Positions 7,362-14,347 of a stretch of 35,227 bases of DNA are shown here, piece by piece. The notes beneath the pieces were generated by a model. The model ran no database searches and was not told the DNA's origin. It saw only the letters and a program-made list of their open reading frames with translations. This DNA is from Chloroflexota bacterium (GTDB taxonomy: Bacteria; Chloroflexota; Anaerolineae; B4-G1; SLSP01). Where the stretch lies: the NCBI GenBank assembly GCA_019873645.1, contig JAIOAX010000047.1, positions 1-35,227 of the forward strand, read 5' to 3'. Every line of letters starts with the position of its first letter. Positions within the stretch are counted from its first letter, which is position 1. The position numbers and the translations under genes were made by a program.

Positions 7362-7619
7362 ATGCCCTTAATTGCATATAGTCTGCTTGCTCTGATTCTC
7401 ATCGTCAGCACAATTTTTGCCCTGGTGGCGAAGAACCTGGTACGTGCCGCGGTTGCACTCGGTGTGGGCAGCGCGGCGCTGGCGATGCTGTTTTTTATGC
7501 TGGATGCACCCTACGCCGCCGGCTTTGAGTTGAGCGTCGGCGCGGGCCTGATCAGCGTCCTGTTTATCGTCGCCATCAGTCTCACCGCTTCGATGGGGGA
7601 ACATCCCGATGCGTCGTGA
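7362..7619 (+). CDS. MbhD-like / DUF4040 subunit of the hydrogenase membrane arm
   Basis: An 85-residue hydrophobic protein with three predicted helices. FELSVGAGLISVLFIVAISL is the signature of the DUF4040 / MrpA-C-terminal / NuoJ-like family, with the conserved membrane Glu. In Mbh and Mrp complexes this subunit forms part of the proton or sodium path next to the NuoK-like subunit. ATG 7362 is chosen so the protein starts at the first helix; ATG 7350 is an alternative and neither has a strong ribosome binding site. The 3' end overlaps the next gene by 11 bp, marking the start of the operon. Confidence 0.75.
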   Translation: MPLIAYSLLALILIVSTIFALVAKNLVRAAVALGVGSAALAMLFFMLDAPYAAGFELSVGAGLISVLFIVAISLTASMGEHPDAS

Positions 7620-7875
7620 ACGGCTTGTACAACTGGTTGCCGTTGTGGGGCTATTAGGCTTGGGGTTGTTGATCGGCCGGTATTTCAACATGCATTTGTC
7701 ATGGGATGAAGCGTCCCGCGCTGCCATTGGCAACACGTTCCGCACCTGGTTTTGGGAACAGCGGCGCCTTGATCTGTTGGTACAGGTAACCTTAATTTTC
7801 GCCGGCGCGTTAGGGGTGGCGGCCGTATTGCCCAGGCCCGGTGAGCCAGATAACGTCGAAACATCAGAACGTTAG
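7609..7875 (+). CDS. MbhE-like small membrane subunit
   Basis: An 88-residue protein with two hydrophobic helices (LVQLVAVVGLLGLGLLIGR and LLVQVTLIFAGALGVAAVL). Size, topology and position directly after the DUF4040 subunit match MbhE/MrpA-tail proteins; sequence alone is weakly diagnostic. Start ATG 7609 overlaps the upstream gene by 11 bp. The last codons and the TAG stop (7873-7875) lie in the AACGTT repeat, so the C-terminal tail ETSER is partly repeat-encoded. Confidence 0.7.
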   Translation: MRRERLVQLVAVVGLLGLGLLIGRYFNMHLSWDEASRAAIGNTFRTWFWEQRRLDLLVQVTLIFAGALGVAAVLPRPGEPDNVETSER

Positions 7876-7899
7876 AACGTTGGAACGTTCCAACGTTCT
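7866..7899. repeat. AACGTT palindrome, copy 3 (inside the hydrogenase operon)
   Basis: A perfect 26-bp palindrome at 7874-7899 built from three AACGTT words, preceded by another AACGTT. It overlaps the stop of the MbhE-like gene and ends just before the AAAGGAGAG ribosome binding site of the NuoK-like gene. Confidence 0.8.
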
Positions 7900-7913
7900 T
7901 CAAAGGAGAGAGG

Positions 7914-8228
7914 ATGACGGCGCCCTGGATTGATACGCTTAATACGCTGGTGAGTGTACTGTTGTTCTTCATCGGATTATGCGGATTGTTGCTGCAACGC
8001 CGGGTGGTGCGACAGGTGTTTAGTCTGAAAATTATGCTGCAGGGCGTGACGCTTGGGTTAATTCAGGCCGGGCGGATGCACGGAGATGTGCAGTTCGCGC
8101 AGGCGATGGTGATTTCGGCGTTGATCGTGGAAGCCGTCGTGATTGCGGTTGCGCTGGCGTTGATTGTGAACGTTTTCCGGCACTATCCCTCCGGCGACGT
8201 TGATCACCTCAACCGGTTGCGGGGATAG
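7914..8228 (+). CDS. NuoK/MrpC (MbhG)-like subunit
   Basis: A 104-residue protein with three transmembrane helices, the size and pattern of NuoK, MrpC and MbhG. The third helix region AMVISALIVEAVVIAVALAL carries the membrane-embedded Glu typical of the family. It would sit between the hydrogenase module and the antiporter-like subunits and relay protons. ATG 7914 follows AAAGGAGAG at good distance. Four bases separate its stop from the next start. Confidence 0.82.
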   Translation: MTAPWIDTLNTLVSVLLFFIGLCGLLLQRRVVRQVFSLKIMLQGVTLGLIQAGRMHGDVQFAQAMVISALIVEAVVIAVALALIVNVFRHYPSGDVDHLNRLRG

Positions 8229-8232
8229 CCAA

Positions 8233-9957
8233 ATGGCCGGTGTGTGGCTGACCAGTTTGATCCTCGTCCCGCTGCTGAGCGGCGGCGTGCTGCTGTTCAC
8301 GCCGTCCGCGCCACGCTGGCGTATCATGGGACGCCGCAGCGCGCTGCTCGTGACCGGCCTGGCGACGGCATGCGCCGCAGTGCTGACCCTCAGTGGCGAA
8401 CAAGACGTACCTTTCCAAATCACCTGGCTGCCCAACGCCGGCGCGATGACGTTCTCGCTCGCCCGCACTGGGCTGAATGTTGCTCTTGCCACGACCGCCG
8501 CGGCTTTCCTGTCCCTCCTCATAAGCTATCCCCTCTCCCATCTCCTGCCTTCCCCCCGTCTACCGTCTTCCCCCCGTCTACCGTCTACCGTCTACCGTCT
8601 ACCATCTACTCCCCCTGCCTTCGGCCTGCTGCTGTTGACGCTGGCGGCGGCGAATGCGGCGTTCCTCACCGGGCACTTCCTGGCACGCTACGTAGCGCTC
8701 GAAATTGCAGGTGTGTGCATCGCGCTGGTGCCGCTGCTCACGCTCGGCATGGATGCCGGCCCGCGCCTGGCCCGGTTCGTCTACCTGGTGTTACGCATTG
8801 GCGATACCGGTTTCCTGATCGCCATGCTCATCTTGATGAACGCCACCGGGACGCTGGACATCGGCCCCGCCCTGGGATCCGGCGCTGCGTTGAGCGCGAC
8901 ACGGCTCACCTGGGTCGTCGCCGGGTTTATGTTGGCCGTGTGGGTGAAAATCGGTGCATGGCCTTTTGAGGGTTGGCAGCAAGTCGGCGAGCAATTCGAT
9001 TTCGCTTCGCACGGCTGGACTTACGCGACGGTGATGCCCAACCTGGGGCTGTATCTGCTCTACCGCATCACACCACTGCTGGCTTTACAACCAGTGTTGC
9101 GAGTCTGGGTTTTGTGGTTGGCTCTCGGCGGGATGATAGCGACGACGTTGGCCCTGCTGAAGCGCGGCCGGCGGCCGGCGCTGGCCGATCTCAACGCAAC
9201 GCAAGGTGGGCTGGCGCTGTGTCTCGCCGCCGCAGGATTACAGAGGCTGATCGTGACGCTCCTGCTGATCACGACGCCGCTGCGCTTGTTGTTTCTGGGG
9301 AGTAGCCGGATGATGCAGGAGGAAGTATCACGGCGGCGTGTGGCGAGCGTGCTTGCCGGCGTGGGCGGGGTGGCGCTCACCGGCTTGAATGCCTATCTGG
9401 TGTGGCAATTGAGGCAAACGCCTTCTTTTCCCTGGCCCGCGGTGATATTTCTCGGCGTGATCGCCATCCTGATGGGCTGGTGCTATCTGACAACGAGAAT
9501 GACGGTATGGGCCTCCAAACCTGACAGGTTCCAGAAAACCTGTCAGGTTTGGAAGCCGGAGATCCCGCGTCAGATGGCCTCCCTGGATCGCGCGCTGGGC
9601 AATCTGGCGGATGATGTGCGCACGTGGCTTGAAGTAGGGCTGCTAGAGCGGGGCATCACAGGGATACCGGACGCTATACTGCGGTTCGCAGAGCGTATCT
9701 ATGGCTGGTTTGAGGCCGGGATGCTCGAACGGATCATTGCACAGACACCGCGCGTTGTGACTGCCAGCGCGGCGCTGCTTCATCGGCTGGTGGAACATCA
9801 AGGTCTGGAGGGCACGTTGCACCACATAGCCAAAGGGGTGGTCAAATTCAACCGGTGGATCCAAAATCGGCACACCGGACGGCTGCGCGCCAACCTGCAA
9901 TGGGTCTTCGTCGTGCTGCTGCTGATCGTCGCACTGCTGATGTGGCAAGGATGGTGA
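8233..9957 (+). CDS. divergent NuoL-like antiporter subunit with lateral-helix tail
   Basis: 574 residues. TM5-like LARYVALEIAG keeps Glu157, TM6-like VYLVLRIGDTGFL follows, and WVKIGAWPFEGWQQ keeps the TM7 Lys239. Other NuoL hallmarks are altered: the TM8 His is absent (GWTYATVMPN), HAFFKALLFL is replaced by ITTPLRLLFL, and the GIPPLAGFFSKDE segment is missing. Residues about 445-545 form a long amphipathic stretch and residues 553-572 a final helix, matching the NuoL lateral helix HL plus last TM. Two repeat elements are inserted in frame, at residues about 104-126 and 428-441. ATG 8233 lies 4 bp after the NuoK-like stop. It may clamp the antiporter subunits together even if its own channel is weak. 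Confidence 0.8.
   Translation: MAGVWLTSLILVPLLSGGVLLFTPSAPRWRIMGRRSALLVTGLATACAAVLTLSGEQDVPFQITWLPNAGAMTFSLARTGLNVALATTAAAFLSLLISYPLSHLLPSPRLPSSPRLPSTVYRLPSTPPAFGLLLLTLAAANAAFLTGHFLARYVALEIAGVCIALVPLLTLGMDAGPRLARFVYLVLRIGDTGFLIAMLILMNATGTLDIGPALGSGAALSATRLTWVVAGFMLAVWVKIGAWPFEGWQQVGEQFDFASHGWTYATVMPNLGLYLLYRITPLLALQPVLRVWVLWLALGGMIATTLALLKRGRRPALADLNATQGGLALCLAAAGLQRLIVTLLLITTPLRLLFLGSSRMMQEEVSRRRVASVLAGVGGVALTGLNAYLVWQLRQTPSFPWPAVIFLGVIAILMGWCYLTTRMTVWASKPDRFQKTCQVWKPEIPRQMASLDRALGNLADDVRTWLEVGLLERGITGIPDAILRFAERIYGWFEAGMLERIIAQTPRVVTASAALLHRLVEHQGLEGTLHHIAKGVVKFNRWIQNRHTGRLRANLQWVFVVLLLIVALLMWQGW
8556..8608. repeat. CCGTCTA heptamer tandem repeat inside the NuoL-like gene
   Basis: Seven-base units: CCGTCTA at 8556-8562, CCGTCTT at 8563-8569, four perfect CCGTCTA at 8574-8601, then CCATCTA to 8608. 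It encodes a Pro/Ser/Arg-rich loop between two predicted helices. The same heptamer occurs inside the GT39 gene at 29971-29998. Confidence 0.85.
9515..9552. repeat. perfect 16-bp-stem hairpin repeat inside the NuoL-like gene
   Basis: The left arm CCAAACCTGACAGGTT (9515-9530), loop CCAGAA, and right arm AACCTGTCAGGTTTGG (9537-9552) pair perfectly. It reads through in frame as KPDRFQKTCQVWK, in the linker before the lateral helix, where an insertion is tolerable. Confidence 0.85.
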
Positions 9958-9961
9958 AACC

Positions 9962-11473
9962 ATGACTTTAGAAACAACTGCGTTACTTCTCGTCCTCGGC
10001 GCCCCCGCGGCGGCGACGTTGACGCTTTTTCTCTTTCCCCGGCGTCTACAGCTCGCAGCGCGCTGGCTGGCCGGCGGCGCGGCGGCGCTCTCGCTGGCGG
10101 CGATGTTCTCACTGATTCCGGCGTTGCAGCGCGGTGAAGTCCCCGCCATTGCGTTGAACTGGGTGCCGGCGGCGGGAATTCAGTTCGCTCTCCATATTGA
10201 CTGGCTGACGCTGCCCTTCGCCATCACGGAGGGCGCGGTGACGCTGCTGGCGGTCATCTATGCCTGGGGCAGCGAGGCCAACGATGAACGCGCGCCTTAT
10301 TTTTATGGGCTATTACTGCTGTTTGCAGTGGGGATGGCCGGCACAACGCTGGCCGACGGCATGGTGCTCTTCTATACCTTCTGGGAACTGATGTTGCTGG
10401 CTTCGTGCGCATTGATCCTCGTTTGGGGACATACGAGCGGCAGTGGACCGTCGCGGCGGGTGGTGGCGCTCAAATACTTCATCTTCACCCACCTGGGGTC
10501 GCTGATGGTGCTGGTGGCGTTGGTGATCCTCTACAATGCGACCGGTACCGACCGCTTCAGCGTATTGCGAGCCGGGGTGACGCTCGTGCCGGGCCTGGCA
10601 ACCACGGTTATCACGCTTTTTATCATCGGTTTCTGCATCAAAATGGCGATCTTCCCCCTGCATATCTGGCTGCCCGACGCGCACACCGTCGCGCCGATGC
10701 CGGTGACGATTATGCTGGCGGCGGCGATGTTGAGCATGGGCGCTTACGGCATCTTGCGCTTCCCGATGAGCCTCTTCACGATGGAGCAAATGCAGCCGTT
10801 TGCCGTCCCGATGATGCTCCTGGGCGTCCTTTCCGAAATTTACGGCGCATTGATGGCCCTGGCCGAACGCGACATCAAGCGCATCATCGCCTACTCCAGC
10901 GTCAGCCAGATGGGATACATTCTTTACGGGATGGGCACATTGACCTACAACGGGATTGCCGGGGCGACGTTGCACGTCATCTATCACGCCATCGTCAAGG
11001 CGTTGCTCTTTATGATCGTCGGCATAGTCGTCTACGTGACCGGCAAGCGCAACATCAACGAGGTGGGTGGGTTGGCGCGTCGGATGCCGGTCGTCACGGC
11101 CTGCGCTGCTATCGGCATCATGGCGATCATCGCCATGCCGCCACTGTGTGTCTTCGACAGCGAGTGGATGATCTTCGCGGGCGGCTTGGAGACGCCTTAC
11201 GTGACGCTATCGGTCATCACCATCTTTGGATCGCTGCTCACGGTAGCCTACGCGCTGTGGTTCGGCAGTCGCATCTTTCTCGGCAAGGACCCTACGGAAA
11301 CTATGCCGGGGCCGGTCTCTGACCGCACCCCCGCGCGCGCTCAACTGCCACCGGCGATGGTCGCGCCGACCGTGTTGCTGGCCGCGCTCGCCATCATCGA
11401 AGGCATATTCCCGGCCCCACTCTTCGACTGGGTGGCGCATGAATTACCGATGTTGCTCGGAGGCCGTTGGTGA
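9962..11473 (+). CDS. NuoM-like proton-translocating antiporter subunit
   Basis: 503 residues and about 14 helices. All key residues are present: Glu142 in FYTFWELMLLAS (TM5), Lys227 in CIKMAIFPLHIWLPDAH (TM7), the DIKRIIAYSSVSQMGY segment, and His342/Lys346 in IYHAIVKALLFM (TM11). FDSEWMIF near residue 400 has Glu at the position where NuoM has its terminal acidic residue. It should form a complete half-channel pair and pump H+ or Na+ when the hydrogenase turns over. ATG 9962 begins 4 bp after the upstream stop, with AAGGATGG before it. Its stop overlaps the next GTG start. Confidence 0.92.
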   Translation: MTLETTALLLVLGAPAAATLTLFLFPRRLQLAARWLAGGAAALSLAAMFSLIPALQRGEVPAIALNWVPAAGIQFALHIDWLTLPFAITEGAVTLLAVIYAWGSEANDERAPYFYGLLLLFAVGMAGTTLADGMVLFYTFWELMLLASCALILVWGHTSGSGPSRRVVALKYFIFTHLGSLMVLVALVILYNATGTDRFSVLRAGVTLVPGLATTVITLFIIGFCIKMAIFPLHIWLPDAHTVAPMPVTIMLAAAMLSMGAYGILRFPMSLFTMEQMQPFAVPMMLLGVLSEIYGALMALAERDIKRIIAYSSVSQMGYILYGMGTLTYNGIAGATLHVIYHAIVKALLFMIVGIVVYVTGKRNINEVGGLARRMPVVTACAAIGIMAIIAMPPLCVFDSEWMIFAGGLETPYVTLSVITIFGSLLTVAYALWFGSRIFLGKDPTETMPGPVSDRTPARAQLPPAMVAPTVLLAALAIIEGIFPAPLFDWVAHELPMLLGGRW

Positions 11474-12903
11474 CTCCTGAAAATTTGGGTGTCGTGCTCC
11501 CGCTCGCCATCCTGGTCGGCGGGGCGTTCGCGCTGTATCTGGTCGCGCGCCTGATCACCTCGCGCAACGAGTGGCTGGCGGTTTTGACGGCGACGGTCTT
11601 TGCGGCAGCGCTCGGCGCGCTCCTGGTTTCCAGTAGCGCCCCAATGACGGGGGTAAGTCGAGTCGGCAGCGTGGTTTTGCAGGCTGACGCTGGCGCTGTG
11701 TTTGTCGGCAGCCTTGCACTGGCCATGGGGTTATGTGTAGCCGTGTATTCGGGACGCTATCTGTCGCTCGATCATCGCTATCGGACGTATTACCCACTAC
11801 TGCTGCTTATGGTCACGGGGTTGCTCGGTATGGTGATGACGACCGACCTGTTCAACCTGTACCTGTTCACCGAGCTGATGAGCATCACTGCCTACGTTTT
11901 GGTCGCTTTTCGCCGGCGCACCGACACGTCCATCGAAGCCGGTTTCAAGTATTTGATGATGGGCAGCGTCGGTACCATCACGCTGTTGATGGGGATCACG
12001 CTGATTTACCGCGAGACCGGCGCGCTGACGCTGCCGCAGCCCATCGTCACGCCGGGGGTGTGGGCGCGTGCAGGTCTGGCTTGCATCTGGGTAGGACTGG
12101 GCATCAAAAGTGCGATTGTGCCGCTGCATACCTGGCAACCCGATGCGTATGGACGTGCACCAAGCAGCGTCAGCGCTTTATTATCCAGCATTGTCGGCCC
12201 GTTCTACATCTTGCTCAAGCTCAGCCTGGGACTGAGATTCCCGGCACACAAACTGGGCCTGGGACTGATGATCTGCGCTGTGTTGAATATGTTCCTGGGC
12301 AACGGGATGGCGTTGCTACAGACGCATACTAAGCGGCTGTTAGCCTATTCGTCCATCGCGCAGTTGGGCTACGTGATGTTCAGCATCGGCGTAGGATTGC
12401 GTTATGGATTGCCCGAAGCGGTGCAGGCCGGCTTTTTCCTGCTGGCGGTCCACGCAGCGATGAAAGGGCTGGCCTTTCTCAGCAAGGGCGTCTGCCACTT
12501 CTACGATCGCACCACGCTGGTGGAACAACTGCGCGGCACGTTTCGCCGCCTGCCGGTGGTCGCCATCACCATGAGCGTCGCGATTATGGGGCTGATCGGG
12601 ATCCCGCCGCTGGCCGGCTTCACTGGCAAGTGGTTCATTCTAACAGAAGTGTGGCGGGCAGGGGATGGTTGGGTCTATGCCGGCATCGTGATTTTCCTGT
12701 TGAACACGCTGCTTTCACTTGGGTACTACCTGCCGATCCTGGCGATGCTCTTCTCGCCGCTGCCCACCGGGGCCGCCCCGCTGCCCGTGAAGGTCTCCGG
12801 CTGGATGGTCGTCCCGCTGGTGGTGCTTGCCGTCCTGGTGATAGTCATCGGCGTCTATCCCGGCCCGCTGTGGCGCTGGGCAGGGAATGTGCTGACGTTT
12901 TGA
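11470..12903 (+). CDS. NuoN/MrpD (MbhH)-like antiporter subunit
   Basis: 477 residues, about 14 helices. The family features are complete: Glu135 in LYLFTELMSITAY, Lys213 in GIKSAIVPLHTWQPDAY, THTKRLLAYSSIAQLGYV, AVHAAMKGLAFLSKG, and GIPPLAGFTGKWFI with its Lys. The last motif is typical of MrpD/MbhH and NuoN. The start is GTG 11470, overlapping the previous TGA by 4 bp, with GGAGG 6 nt upstream; this is better placed than TTG 11467. It would contact the NuoK/NuoA-like subunits near the catalytic arm, as MbhH does. Confidence 0.92.
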   Translation: MTPENLGVVLPLAILVGGAFALYLVARLITSRNEWLAVLTATVFAAALGALLVSSSAPMTGVSRVGSVVLQADAGAVFVGSLALAMGLCVAVYSGRYLSLDHRYRTYYPLLLLMVTGLLGMVMTTDLFNLYLFTELMSITAYVLVAFRRRTDTSIEAGFKYLMMGSVGTITLLMGITLIYRETGALTLPQPIVTPGVWARAGLACIWVGLGIKSAIVPLHTWQPDAYGRAPSSVSALLSSIVGPFYILLKLSLGLRFPAHKLGLGLMICAVLNMFLGNGMALLQTHTKRLLAYSSIAQLGYVMFSIGVGLRYGLPEAVQAGFFLLAVHAAMKGLAFLSKGVCHFYDRTTLVEQLRGTFRRLPVVAITMSVAIMGLIGIPPLAGFTGKWFILTEVWRAGDGWVYAGIVIFLLNTLLSLGYYLPILAMLFSPLPTGAAPLPVKVSGWMVVPLVVLAVLVIVIGVYPGPLWRWAGNVLTF

Positions 12904-12913
12904 CACTTTGTGC

Positions 12914-12945
12914 CCCTTGCGAACGTTTCCGAACCTTTGCAAGGG
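12914..12945 (+). other. intra-operon hairpin with AACGTT-like loop
   Basis: A 7-bp stem CCCTTGC/GCAAGGG with an 18-nt loop, between the MrpD-like stop and the NuoA-like gene. There is no T-tract, so a processing or repeat element is more likely than a terminator. Confidence 0.4.
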
Positions 12946-12967
12946 TGCGGATTAGAGGTGAGATTGG

Positions 12968-13303
12968 ATGGAGAATTTCTGGTCAAGCCCTCCCGTCGCA
13001 CTGAGTATCTTTCTCGCGCTGGCCTACGGTCTGTACCGCTTGGGGGGCGCGCTGGCGGCGAAAGGTGAACACTCGGCCAACAAACATTTGCCGTATACCG
13101 GCGGGGAGGACCCGCTGCCGGTGCCGAGCGTTTTGACGTATCATGCGTTTTTCCGGCTGGCGTTGCTCTTCGCCATTTTACACGTTGCAGCGCTGGTCCT
13201 TTCGACGTTGCCGCGCCATGTGCCTTCATACCGCCTGGCGCTGATTTACCTGGTGGGCGCAGGCATCAGCGTTTTCGTGTTGACGGGGGAGGAGGAAGAA
13301 TGA
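12968..13303 (+). CDS. NuoA-like subunit (MbhI-like position)
   Basis: A 111-residue protein with three helices. PYTGGEDPLP after the first helix corresponds to the PYECG-x-P loop of NuoA, and the second and third helices follow with a short acidic tail GEEEE. In complex I, NuoA sits beside NuoH near the quinone cavity; here it would link NuoH-like and NuoK-like subunits. ATG 12968 is preceded by AGAGGTGAG. It lies between the antiporter genes and the hydrogenase catalytic genes, as in Mbh operons. Confidence 0.78.
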   Translation: MENFWSSPPVALSIFLALAYGLYRLGGALAAKGEHSANKHLPYTGGEDPLPVPSVLTYHAFFRLALLFAILHVAALVLSTLPRHVPSYRLALIYLVGAGISVFVLTGEEEE

Positions 13304-13322
13304 GACCACGAATGTTGAAAAG

Positions 13323-13405
13323 AATGGGCGAATGAGCGAATGAGCGAATGAGTGAATGAGTGAATGAGTGAATGAGCGAATGGGCGAATGGGTGAATGGG
13401 CGAAT
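13323..13405. repeat. octamer tandem repeat (GAATGAGY / GAATGGGY) at the MbhJ-like start
   Basis: About ten 8-bp units, GCGAATGA, GTGAATGA and GCGAATGG variants, filling the space between the NuoA-like stop and the small-subunit gene. Each unit contains ATG and most contain TGA, in frames that rotate because 8 is not a multiple of 3. The last unit supplies the probable ATG start at 13404. Confidence 0.85.
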
Positions 13406-13868
13406 GGCACGAATATCCTTGCTGGCATGGAATCCTCTGGCAACACTGGCGCACCGGATTGTGCAGTGGGCGCGGCGTAAGTCGCCCTGGATTTTGCATT
13501 TCAACAGCGGTGGGTGCAACGGCTGTGACATTGAACTGCTGGACCTGCTGACGCCGCGCTACGATGTGGAACGGCTGGGCATCTTGAAAGAAGCGTCACC
13601 GCGCCATGCCGACATTTTGCTCTGCTCCGGCCCGGTGACGCGCCAATCCCGCGACCGCCTGCTGCGCATTTATGAGCAGATGCCCGCGCCTAAATGGGTG
13701 GTCTCGATGGGCAGTTGTAGCTGTTCGGGTGGCGTTTTCCAGGGCGGGCACAACATTCTGGGAGGCGTTGATCGAGTTTTGCCGGTGGATATGTACATTT
13801 TCGGTTGTCCATGCCGCCCGGAAGCGATCATTGATGGCCTGGTGCGTTTGCTGGAGACGATCAAATGA
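13404..13868 (+). CDS. group-4 [NiFe] hydrogenase small subunit (NuoB/MbhJ-like)
   Basis: A 154-residue electron-transfer subunit with the proximal [4Fe-4S] ligands Cys38 and Cys41 in GGCNGCDIELLDLL, Cys105 in MGSCSCSGG and Cys135 in GCPCRPEAI. There are no other clusters, as expected for group 4. It passes electrons between the Ni-Fe site and the NuoI-like ferredoxin. The start is uncertain: ATG 13404 gives MARISLLAWNPLA, while a GTG at 13368 would add 12 residues coded by the octamer repeat. No canonical ribosome binding site is visible in the repeat. The stop overlaps the next gene (ATGA). Confidence 0.9.
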   Translation: MARISLLAWNPLATLAHRIVQWARRKSPWILHFNSGGCNGCDIELLDLLTPRYDVERLGILKEASPRHADILLCSGPVTRQSRDRLLRIYEQMPAPKWVVSMGSCSCSGGVFQGGHNILGGVDRVLPVDMYIFGCPCRPEAIIDGLVRLLETIK

Positions 13869-14311
13869 GCCGTTTGCTGACCAAAATCTACCTGTTTGAA
13901 GAGCTTTTCGCCGCGTTGCAGGCCGCTTTCCCCGATGAAGAGTTGTGGGTCGAAGCCCATCCATTGGATGATACGTTCATCACACTGCCGTCGGAAAGAC
14001 TACGTCCGGTTGTCCAATTACTGTTGGAACAGTTCGACATCTACCATCTCTCGACGATCACCGGCGACGATACGGGCACAGAGATCCGCCTGCTCTATCA
14101 TTTCTGGAGCGGTTACGGCCTGACCCTGTGTATCCGGCTGCCCTATGCCAACTTATCTATCCCTACGCTGACCGACCTGATTCCCGGCGCTGCGTTTTAT
14201 GAGCGGGAAATTCAAGAAATGCTGGGCGTTACCTTCGCGGGGCTGGAGACACCCGGCCCAATGTTCTTACCGGATGATTGGGAGGGTGGATATCCATTAC
14301 GGCGAGTATGA
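13865..14311 (+). CDS. NuoC-like (30-kDa, MbhK-like) subunit
   Basis: A 148-residue protein with the 30-kDa complex-I fold signature near its end: AAFYEREIQEMLGVTFAG matches the WxEREIxDxxGI motif, followed by the LPDDWEG-x-PLRR tail that usually precedes NuoD. It docks the large and small subunits. The ATG overlaps the small-subunit stop by 4 bp. An AACGTT palindrome and a short spacer separate it from the large-subunit gene. Confidence 0.9.
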   Translation: MSRLLTKIYLFEELFAALQAAFPDEELWVEAHPLDDTFITLPSERLRPVVQLLLEQFDIYHLSTITGDDTGTEIRLLYHFWSGYGLTLCIRLPYANLSIPTLTDLIPGAAFYEREIQEMLGVTFAGLETPGPMFLPDDWEGGYPLRRV

Positions 14312-14314
14312 ACA

Positions 14315-14328
14315 TTTGAACGTTCAAA
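14315..14328. repeat. AACGTT palindrome, copy 4
   Basis: A perfect 14-bp palindrome TTTGAACGTTCAAA between the NuoC-like stop and the MbhL-like ribosome binding site. Confidence 0.7.
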
Positions 14329-14347
14329 CGGAAAAGTGAAGGAATCT

